From positions 1 to 32,590 of the forward strand of contig NZ_JAGXJN010000057.1 of assembly GCF_019091455.1 (NCBI RefSeq): 32,590 nucleotides of DNA. Reading direction: 5' to 3'. The notes beneath the pieces were generated by a model. That model was not told where the DNA came from, searched no databases, and worked only from the letters and a program-made list of their open reading frames with translations. This document shows, piece by piece, positions 26,162-32,590 of this stretch (within the stretch, counting starts at the first letter, position 1; each line of letters starts with the position of its first letter). This DNA is from Chitinophaga sp. GbtcB8. GTDB lineage: Bacteria > Bacteroidota > Bacteroidia > Chitinophagales > Chitinophagaceae. A program made the translations under genes and the position numbers.

Positions 26162-26677
26162 TTATTCTGCGGGCGCGCCTGCTTCTTCTTTCTTTGCTTT
26201 TTCCAGCAAAGCAGAAATTACGCGGCTGGCAGGTGACTGCAACAGGCCAATAACTTCGCCAATAAGCTCGTTCTTGGTTTTGATGCGTACCAGTGCAGCC
26301 AGCTGGCTATCGCCGCTGTAGATCTCTTCTGCTACGAATGCTGCTTTCAGAACCGGTTTATCACCATTGCTTTCTTTACGGAAAGTGGAGATGATCAAAG
26401 CGGGTTCTTTCGGGCTATCAGAAAACAGCAGGGCCGTTACACCGTTCAGTGCTTCGTATACACCTGCGTATTTTTCGTTGTCCAGTGATTCCAGCGCCTT
26501 GCGGATCAGGGTGTTCTTAGCCACCTTCATTTCCACCTGCTTGTCAAAGCACACCTTTCTTAACTTGTTCACCTGGGCTACGGATAATGATTCCGTATTG
26601 GTGATGTAAAAGTTGCTATATTGAGAGAACTTGCTTTTCAGCAGTTCAATCGCTTCATTTTTTTGATCTTTGTTCAT
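26162..26677 (-). CDS. rplJ: 50S ribosomal protein L10
   Basis: The 171-residue protein shows the L10 pattern: NKDQKNEAIELLKSKF at the N-terminus, VAQVNKLRKVCFDKQVEMKVAKNTLIRKAL (residues 33-62) for rRNA binding, and a C-terminal helix for L7/L12 dimers (SRVISALLEKAKKEE). It starts 32 bases after rplA, leaving no room for an autoregulatory leader like that of enterobacteria. The rplL gene follows after the 124-base repeat-filled spacer. Confidence 0.97.
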   Translation of the reverse strand: MNKDQKNEAIELLKSKFSQYSNFYITNTESLSVAQVNKLRKVCFDKQVEMKVAKNTLIRKALESLDNEKYAGVYEALNGVTALLFSDSPKEPALIISTFRKESNGDKPVLKAAFVAEEIYSGDSQLAALVRIKTKNELIGEVIGLLQSPASRVISALLEKAKKEEAGAPAE

Positions 26678-26709
26678 TGCTTTTTGATTTGCATCCGTCA
26701 GGGAACGGA

Positions 26710-27399
26710 TTAGATTTGAACAGATTTAGTATCTATGATGATGCCCGGGCTCATGGTGCTGGCCATAGATAACCCTCTCAGGTAAGTACCTTTTGCAGTG
26801 GACGGTTTCAGCCTTACGATAGCATTGATCAGCTCCTGGGAGTTCTGCTCAATTTTTTCGGGTGCAAAAGAAACACGGCCGATAGAAGCGTGGATGATAC
26901 CAGCTTTATCTACTTTAAAGGTGATCTTACCGCCTTTTACCTCGTTCACAGCAGCTGCTACATCATTGGTAACAGTCCCTGTTTTCGGGTTCGGCATCAG
27001 GTTACGGGGGCCCAGGATCTTACCCAGCTTACCGATCTTAGGCATTACAGACGGGGTTGCAACGATTACGTCAACATCCGTCCAGCCAGCTTCGATCTTC
27101 TGGATAAATTCATCCAGCCCTACATGGTCAGCGCCGGCAGATCTTGCCTCGGCTTCTTTGTCCGGGGTGCAAAGCACCAGCACTCTTTTGGTCTTACCGG
27201 TACCGTGGGGAAGCGTTACAGAACCACGGATAGCCTGGTCAGCCTTCTTAGGATCAACGCCTAAGCGGATATGCAGATCAACAGAACTGTCGAACTTAGT
27301 ACAGTTAATATCTTTTACAAGCGTAGAAGCATCCTTCAGGGTATAGACTTTGTTCTTGTCTACCTTTGAATTCGCCGCTTTTCTTTTTTTAGTTGCCAT
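26710..27399 (-). CDS. rplA: 50S ribosomal protein L1
   Basis: The 229-residue protein has the L1 features VDLHIRLGVDPKKADQAIRGSVTLPHGTGK (residues 41-70) and LGPRNLMPNPKTGTVTNDV (near 130), the rRNA-binding loop, and GTYLRGLSMASTMSPGI near the end. It forms the L1 stalk of the large subunit and in many bacteria also binds the rplK leader to control the operon. It follows rplK by 50 bases. Confidence 0.98.
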   Translation of the reverse strand: MATKKRKAANSKVDKNKVYTLKDASTLVKDINCTKFDSSVDLHIRLGVDPKKADQAIRGSVTLPHGTGKTKRVLVLCTPDKEAEARSAGADHVGLDEFIQKIEAGWTDVDVIVATPSVMPKIGKLGKILGPRNLMPNPKTGTVTNDVAAAVNEVKGGKITFKVDKAGIIHASIGRVSFAPEKIEQNSQELINAIVRLKPSTAKGTYLRGLSMASTMSPGIIIDTKSVQI

Positions 27400-27449
27400 T
27401 TGTCAATGTTTTTGAATGGTTACTCCGTTAGAGCGGAGGTTTGACAGAA

Positions 27450-27893
27450 TTAGTTTTCCCAGGGAGCTTTACCATCTACAGTGATACCCATACTGCGTGC
27501 AGTACCGGCTACCATGTTCATAGCACTTTCCAGCTTAAAGCAGTTCAGGTCGGACATTTTATCTTTAGCGATAGCCTCGATCTGTGTCCAGTTAACTTTA
27601 CCTACTTTAACGCGGTTAGGCTCTTTGGAACCACTTTGCAACTTGGCAGCTTCCAGTAATTGTACTGCTGCGGGCGGCGTCTTAATAACAAAGTCGAAGG
27701 ATTTGTCGGTGTACACGGTCAGCAATACAGGCAGCACCTTTCCCATTTTATCCTGGGTACGGGCGTTGAACTGTTTGCAGAACTCCATGATGTTCACACC
27801 TTTGGAACCTAAGGCAGGTCCGATTGGAGGTGCAGGGTTGGCTTGGCCGCCTTTTACCTGCAATTTCACGTACGTTGCAATCTCTTTTGCCAT
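27450..27893 (-). CDS. rplK: 50S ribosomal protein L11
   Basis: The 147-residue protein shows KLQVKGGQANPAPPIGPALGSKGVNIMEFCKQFN (residues 8-41), the proline-rich N-terminal domain contacting the GTPase-associated rRNA, and ends GTARSMGITVDGKAPWEN. It is the first gene of the operon here; a good promoter lies about 110 bases upstream. The usual nusG and secE do not precede it. Confidence 0.98.
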   Translation of the reverse strand: MAKEIATYVKLQVKGGQANPAPPIGPALGSKGVNIMEFCKQFNARTQDKMGKVLPVLLTVYTDKSFDFVIKTPPAAVQLLEAAKLQSGSKEPNRVKVGKVNWTQIEAIAKDKMSDLNCFKLESAMNMVAGTARSMGITVDGKAPWEN

Positions 27894-27920
27894 AAATGTG
27901 TGTTTTAATTTGGTGAAAAC

Positions 27921-27939
27921 GTCCCGCGCAGGGCGGAAC
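27921..27939 (-). promoter_or_regulatory. Leader hairpin before rplK
   Basis: GTTCCGC-CCTGC-GCGGGAC on the minus strand forms a 7-bp stem with one wobble in the untranslated leader, 27 bases before the rplK start. A possible L1 binding site or structural leader element; the role is not established. Confidence 0.4.
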
Positions 27940-28001
27940 TCCCAAACTAAAAGGTGTTAAAATCTAACTGATTAATTAAATTTTGCCTTTTAAAGGGGAT
28001 G

Positions 28002-28032
28002 CAAAGGTAGCTAATATAATTATTATGGCAAA
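28002..28032 (-). promoter_or_regulatory. Promoter of the rplK operon
   Basis: The minus strand has a -33 TTTG (28032-28029), a 19-base spacer and a -7 TACCTTTG (28009-28002), an ideal match to the Bacteroidota primary sigma consensus TTTG-N19-21-TAnnTTTG. The predicted start lies near 27996, giving a leader of about 100 bases before rplK. Confidence 0.8.
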
Positions 28033-28274
28033 AAGTTTTTGAAGTTGGGCACTCTTTTTGCTTAGGATATAAATTTTTTACAATTCTATTGCAATTCTCC
28101 ACTTTTCGCCTCCCCAGAATTTTATTTTTCGTTTCCGTTACAGCTAACAAACCGGCTGCAAAAGTACAAAATATTCCCGGTTTATACCAGCCCTTCCCCA
28201 AACCACTTCATCACAGTGCTCCGCCGGCTCTGGCACAGCTGATTTTCAGTATCTTTAGTATAAATACCACCTTT

Positions 28275-28850
28275 ATGAAATGTCTATTGTTAACAGCCAC
28301 CCTGCTGGCCCTGCTGCTACACCATCCCGCGCAGGCACAATCCGCAGAGCAACAGGCTGCCCAAAAAGCATGGATGGATTATATGACCCCCACTGCTATG
28401 CATCAGATGCTGGCCAAATCAGACGGTGAATGGACCTTTACCATGAACTCCTGGATGGATCCCAATGCCGAACCCATGAAAAGCACCGGCAACGCAACCT
28501 ATCACATGGTCCTTGGCGGCCGCTACCAGGAAATGCGCTGCACCGGCACTGTAATGGACATGCCTTTTGAAGGCATGGGCACCACCGGGTACGACAATGC
28601 CAAGAAGATGTTTGTGAGCTCCTGGGTTGATAATATGGGCACCGGCATGATGTACATGGAAGGCAAGTGGGACGAAGCCTCCAAAGCCGTTCACTTTACC
28701 GGCAAAATGTTAGACCCTGCTACCGGTAAGGATTGTGAAGTGAAAGAAATTTACAAGTGGGTAGATGACAACACCCAGCAAATGGAAATGTACACCGTAG
28801 TAAATGGTAAAGAAGTGAAGAACATGGAAATTACCTTTACACGGAAGTAA
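28275..28850 (+). CDS. DUF1579 family secreted protein
   Basis: Starting at ATG 28275 gives 191 residues with a clear Sec signal peptide (MKCLLLTATLLALLL, cleavage after AQA near residue 22). The longer frame from 28089 would put 62 unlikely residues ahead of it. The mature part matches DUF1579: LAKSDGEWTFTMNSWMDPNAEPMKSTGNATYHMVLGGRYQEM, FEGMGTTGYDNAKKMFVSSWVDNMGTG and ITFTRK at the end. It probably folds as a small beta-barrel in the periplasm; its role is unknown. A weak -7 box TATCTTTA at 28250-28257 may drive it. It is divergent from the rplK operon and is followed by a terminator. Confidence 0.85.
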   Translation: MKCLLLTATLLALLLHHPAQAQSAEQQAAQKAWMDYMTPTAMHQMLAKSDGEWTFTMNSWMDPNAEPMKSTGNATYHMVLGGRYQEMRCTGTVMDMPFEGMGTTGYDNAKKMFVSSWVDNMGTGMMYMEGKWDEASKAVHFTGKMLDPATGKDCEVKEIYKWVDDNTQQMEMYTVVNGKEVKNMEITFTRK

Positions 28851-28874
28851 CTGAGCATCTAAAATCTAAAAGTT

Positions 28875-28903
28875 AAATGCAGCGGCCATAAACCGCTGCA
28901 TTT
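28875..28903 (+). terminator. Terminator after the DUF1579 gene
   Basis: AAATGCAGCGG-CCATAAA-CCGCTGCATTT forms an 11-bp stem, followed by further T on the plus strand. It lies 24 bases after the stop and between two convergent genes. On the minus strand only a weak T-rich stretch follows. Confidence 0.85.
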
Positions 28904-28925
28904 TTCATTATTAATTATTCATTCT
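28904..28925. repeat. Copy of the AT-rich intergenic repeat, overlapping a stop codon
   Basis: The segment 28909-28925 (ATTAATTATTCATTCTT, plus strand) is the inverse of 15542-15558. It covers the stop codon and last codons (KNE) of the large membrane protein gene, so the repeat supplies the end of that protein. Confidence 0.55.
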
Positions 28926-31900
28926 TCAACGGCGGCGGCGCAGCCCTGAAGCTGCTCAGCACTTTGGGCAACAGGGGCAGCAAAGTGCTCAGGGTGGTTA
29001 ACAGCACCAGCAGCTTCTTGGAAATATCTTCCTGCGTGGTAAAAATAAATAACCCCACCAGCGCTACTATCACCAGCAAAGGCGTACGGATAGATTCCCA
29101 CAGGCTGCGGGCATTATACTGCTTGCGCAGCTCTGCCGATTCTGCAGTGTGGCGCTGCTCCAGCAGGAATTGCCGGAACACCGGGTCCCGGATCACGATC
29201 AGGCCATTGTAAATACCCAGGGCGCCTTCTGCTCCCAGCAGAGTGCTGATCTCCATGGCATTTTTATAGTTCAACAGCCCGTCTGCCGCCAGGTCCAGCA
29301 AAATGATCTTCTGGCTGCCGGAGAGCCGGTTCCACTTGCTTTTGAAAAACACGGCCCGCTGGTATTGCTGCTGTATCATGGCTTTGGTTTCCTCATCCGT
29401 AAAGGGCAGCGTGTTTTTTTCCAGTGTCTTATCCGGCTCAGCATCCCGGAAAATGCGTACAAAATCCAGCAGGAAAATGCGCGACACTGCGCTGCGGATC
29501 AAAAAAAGAATGCCGCCCAATAGTATCACTACCGCCAGTAACAATCCGGTAATATGCTGCCAGCCACTGAGGAACAGGTAACGTACCGGCGGCTGCGTAA
29601 TGATCTGTATGGCCTGCACCCTATCCGGGTAGCTGCCGGGCGCCAGCCGGTAATGCAGCGCCAGCCCGCCCTTTTGCTGGTCCCAGTACCAGGCGCCGTC
29701 TGCTGCCTGCTGCAGTAACGGCAAACTGGCAGGATCCTCTTCATTATTCATATTTATTTGCCCTGACAGGCTGCTGTAATACAGCTCCGGTACATTCCGG
29801 ATATTACCGGGCGGCTGGTCCCAGGGTTTTACCGGCATAATATGATCCCGGCCCGTGCTGTAAATACCCTGCTGCCAGCACCAGTGGGTATAATAACCCT
29901 TTATAGGCGCCCCTGTATTGCGGAAGTTCTTTACCAGCCCTAACAAAGCCGGCCTGCGTTTTTCCAGGCAACGGGCCATGCACAGCTGCTGCCTTTTCAC
30001 CGACTGTACAATTTCACGGTTATGCGCATACCAGGTGAACACCGCCATGGGCATTACCCCCAGGCACAATGCCAGCAGTAATACAAACCAGCTGTAATGC
30101 ATTAACGATACCGGCAACTGCGGCGCAGCAGCTGTAGCTTCATTGGCCTGCGGCCAGCCCCACATTACAGCCAGTATGAGCAGCAGCACACCCTGGAACA
30201 ACCAGAAGGCAACCCCTCCCCCGCTTTGCCCAATAGCCAGCAGCCAGTATACAAACACGCTGTAGCCCAGCATCAGCAGCAGGTAGGCAACTATTTTCCA
30301 GGAGTGGCCCGGGCGCCCGGGTTGCGTGCAGGAATGATAGGCGTATAGTAATATGAGGATATTTAGTGGCGAGATGAGGCCCAGCGCAAAGGTTACATAA
30401 TCATCAAACCACTTCCCAAACACGCCGCAGGTAAGCAGCACCACCAAATAGAGCACCAGGAACCATAAACCTTTGCGGTAAATGGCATCATCTGCCTCAC
30501 GGGGAATGACCCAGATAAAACGCGCCGCCAGCGGATCACGATACAGCAGCGAACGTTTGGAAAAACCATGATGCAGCAGCAGCCAGCCGCACACCAGCAG
30601 GAAAGTAAAGGACGTGCACACCAGGGAAAACAGCAGTATGCGCAGGTTAACCGGCATTATATAACCATTATTATAAAACGTAAGCAGGTAAAAGGAACGG
30701 CCTGCTACCGGGTGCATAACCAGGCGTTGCGACAGCGGATGTATATATAAGGAGTGGGTTTTGCCATAACAGTGCACATTGTTCAAAGTAGTATCCTGCC
30801 GGCTGTTAATAGCATCCAGCAAAGGGCCGGCATCAGCGGCTTCGTTAAAAAAGTTCTCTTTCAGATTGCGGTCTGCTTCTGAATGAATGTATACCTTGCC
30901 CTTGTTGTCAATAATACAAAAGCCATAACCTGGTGGCATTACGATATTTAATAAGGAGTACATGTGAGCTGAAAAAGACACCAGCGCCATAGAATCTATA
31001 CGGCTGCTTTCTACCAGGTTAATTACAAAATCGCCCCCGGACCAGCTATACACGGGATCCATCAGGGAAATGCTGGTATCTGTTCCATTGCCCGGCTGCT
31101 GCGCAAAAAATCGGTAATAGTCCCTTTCCTTTACGCTGATAAGGTACAGGCTGGATGTATCCGGCAGCTGTACACGAAAACGCTGCATGCCTGTTCTGCT
31201 CACCCAGTTAATGCGCTCAAAATTATAATAGGGTTGTCCGGATGGTGGCATGAGTGGAATTGCATAACGTGACTTTTTACTTCTTACCTGCACCACCAGT
31301 TTGTTGGTTGTTCGTATACTATCGCTATGCTGCAGCACACGCAGAAAAGAACTGTCAAAAAAGCGCATCTGCTGCCGCATCTGCCGCACTTCTCCTGTCA
31401 TGCTCTGCTCAATCTGGCCGGAGAGGGTTCTTAATCCTGTATTGGCCATCATATATCCCCTGGCCAGCAGCAATACCTGTATCACGATCATGGTGATCAC
31501 CGTAATCCCGCCAAAGATGGCCAGTGCCAGGTTTGCCAGGTCGCTGAACTTTACCTGCTCATAAGCTCCCATCAGGTATATTTTCAAAAAAGGCAGGCTA
31601 ATGATGATGAGCAGCAGCACAATAATAAGCGGGTACACCAGGTATACCGGGATGCTGCCCAGGCGCTGGCGGTAGTCTGTGTTCTTTATTAAGCCACCCA
31701 GCACCAGGCGCTCCTGCCCCATCACAAACGGAAAGCAGAACAGCTTGTAGGAAATGCCCTGTATGCTGATATCTATGATCTGTGAAAAAGTAGTGCCACG
31801 GTAATGCATCAGCAAACTATCCGGCTGCACCTGGTTATCCAGCCCCAGGCGCTCATCATAATACACCATGGTGCCGGGGCCATGATCCAGCTTTAGCAGC

Positions 31901-32379
31901 AGGTAAGAGGTGAACAGCTCATGCCGGTAGCCAATAATGGGCTGTATCAGTTTCTCTACCGGTAGCACCAGTTTTATAGCCTCCTGCTTTTTAGGGATAA
32001 TGTGGTATTCCAGCAGGTTGCCTTTAATGTAAGTGCCGGCCCGCGTGGTATCCGTATTCCGGCTAAAGCTGGCTCTTACCTGTTCCGGTAAGGCTTCCAG
32101 CGCCTTTTTCATGGTGGCGGTATCCTCTTTTGCCCTGGCATCACGGAACTCACCGTTCACCAGGTTAGTGTAAAGTTTCAGCAGGTCGCTGTTACGGCCT
32201 TTCATGTTCACGGAAATACCGCTCAGCACCTGGAAGGCGTACTGGTGCAGTCTTTGCCGGTTGCCCGGAATGTAATAGAAATAGTAGGTGGCAAAGGCGG
32301 TGCCCAGCACAAACAATATAACGATCACAATAAAGGTATTGCGCCGCTGGGGTAACAGCGATTTTAACGGGGCGGCCAT
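28915..32379 (-). CDS. Large multi-pass membrane protein with Cache-like extracytoplasmic region, function unknown
   Basis: This 1154-residue protein is not recognised as a named family. Hydrophobic segments suggest membrane helices at about 14-36, 244-268, 280-305, 578-602, 638-658, 661-682, 694-716, 722-742, 760-782, 938-962 and 1098-1115. Large loops at 37-243, 306-577 and 783-937 should be periplasmic if the N-terminus is inside. The second contains PPGYGFCIIDNKGKVYIHSEADRNLKENF (482-510), which resembles a Cache/PAS-like sensor domain. Residues 1000-1075 (WNRLSGSQKIILLDLAADGLLNYKN, then VFRQFLLEQ) look like a small helical or winged-helix-like cytoplasmic domain. No kinase, cyclase or GGDEF motif is present. 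A sensory or transport role is inferred only. Bases 32380-32590 upstream hold no gene; a weak -7 box TATCTTTA lies at complement 32445-32452. Confidence 0.8.
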   Translation of the reverse strand: MAAPLKSLLPQRRNTFIVIVILFVLGTAFATYYFYYIPGNRQRLHQYAFQVLSGISVNMKGRNSDLLKLYTNLVNGEFRDARAKEDTATMKKALEALPEQVRASFSRNTDTTRAGTYIKGNLLEYHIIPKKQEAIKLVLPVEKLIQPIIGYRHELFTSYLLLKLDHGPGTMVYYDERLGLDNQVQPDSLLMHYRGTTFSQIIDISIQGISYKLFCFPFVMGQERLVLGGLIKNTDYRQRLGSIPVYLVYPLIIVLLLIIISLPFLKIYLMGAYEQVKFSDLANLALAIFGGITVITMIVIQVLLLARGYMMANTGLRTLSGQIEQSMTGEVRQMRQQMRFFDSSFLRVLQHSDSIRTTNKLVVQVRSKKSRYAIPLMPPSGQPYYNFERINWVSRTGMQRFRVQLPDTSSLYLISVKERDYYRFFAQQPGNGTDTSISLMDPVYSWSGGDFVINLVESSRIDSMALVSFSAHMYSLLNIVMPPGYGFCIIDNKGKVYIHSEADRNLKENFFNEAADAGPLLDAINSRQDTTLNNVHCYGKTHSLYIHPLSQRLVMHPVAGRSFYLLTFYNNGYIMPVNLRILLFSLVCTSFTFLLVCGWLLLHHGFSKRSLLYRDPLAARFIWVIPREADDAIYRKGLWFLVLYLVVLLTCGVFGKWFDDYVTFALGLISPLNILILLYAYHSCTQPGRPGHSWKIVAYLLLMLGYSVFVYWLLAIGQSGGGVAFWLFQGVLLLILAVMWGWPQANEATAAAPQLPVSLMHYSWFVLLLALCLGVMPMAVFTWYAHNREIVQSVKRQQLCMARCLEKRRPALLGLVKNFRNTGAPIKGYYTHWCWQQGIYSTGRDHIMPVKPWDQPPGNIRNVPELYYSSLSGQINMNNEEDPASLPLLQQAADGAWYWDQQKGGLALHYRLAPGSYPDRVQAIQIITQPPVRYLFLSGWQHITGLLLAVVILLGGILFLIRSAVSRIFLLDFVRIFRDAEPDKTLEKNTLPFTDEETKAMIQQQYQRAVFFKSKWNRLSGSQKIILLDLAADGLLNYKNAMEISTLLGAEGALGIYNGLIVIRDPVFRQFLLEQRHTAESAELRKQYNARSLWESIRTPLLVIVALVGLFIFTTQEDISKKLLVLLTTLSTLLPLLPKVLSSFRAAPPPLKNE

Positions 32380-32590
32380 ATGTGACAGAATTTTTGGGGT
32401 TATGAATGTCCTTGGCTACGCTCTAAAAGTTGATATAACTGGTATAAAGATATGGTTTTTTGATGAGAGGTGTGACAGTACCGTTTGGGCTGCTTTATTT
32501 GTGAATGGAAAGATTGGTAGTATTACATAAAGTGTGTCAACGGGTTTAAAGATTCAGTTTTAATCGATCACTAAATATAATAGATAATTG

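Noticed and set aside
28089..28274. Longer DUF1579 reading frame from 28089
   Set aside because: The added 62 residues are not conserved-looking and precede an evident signal peptide at 28275; they also cover the spacer next to the rplK promoter.

Overview
The window looks like chromosomal DNA of a Bacteroidota bacterium, most likely Chitinophagaceae (Chitinophaga-like). The evidence is: RNA polymerase and ribosomal proteins of Bacteroidota type, a Bacteroides-expansion ECF sigma factor, a FecR anti-sigma factor with a TonB receptor carrying an STN domain, a DUF4254 gene paired with a GT9 glycosyltransferase, many lipoproteins, TAnnTTTG promoter boxes, and AT-rich starts without clear Shine-Dalgarno sequences. 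The genus is an inference.

Layout. 1-2000: a diheme cytochrome c gene interrupted by an in-frame TAA and cut by the window edge, an NmrA-like NAD(P)-binding oxidoreductase, and a divergent HxlR regulator with a paired operator over the oxidoreductase promoter. 1994-2157: a complete tRNA-Gln unit with promoter and terminator. 2195-3837: a two-gene DUF4254/GT9 glycosyltransferase operon, probably for envelope glycan synthesis. 3963-5911: an ECF sigma factor followed by an S41 C-terminal-processing-like protease. 6131-13443 (minus strand): FecR anti-sigma, STN/TonB-dependent receptor, large beta-helix lipoprotein, small lipoprotein, and a short divergent paralogue of the beta-helix lipoprotein. 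This resembles a cell-surface signalling and uptake operon that lacks its own sigma gene and has no SusD. 13444-14098 is a gap with no convincing gene. 14099-17135: an amino acid permease, an OmpH-like lipoprotein and a DUF4397-like lipoprotein.

17193-28032: the rplK-rplA-rplJ-rplL-rpoB-rpoC operon on the minus strand. It has a good promoter before rplK, an attenuator-like hairpin between rplL and rpoB, repeat-derived hairpins in the rplJ-rplL and rpoB-rpoC spacers, and a strong terminator after rpoC. The expected upstream nusG/secE genes are absent; a DUF1579 gene diverges there instead. 28915-32379: an unrecognised 1154-residue multi-pass membrane protein with a Cache-like extracytoplasmic segment.

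The points most worth a second look are the FecR/TonB/beta-helix operon without a sigma gene, the two families of short intergenic repeats that abut stop codons, the structured spacers inside the rpl-rpo operon, and the large membrane protein. No CRISPR array, insertion sequence, prophage or rRNA gene was seen.
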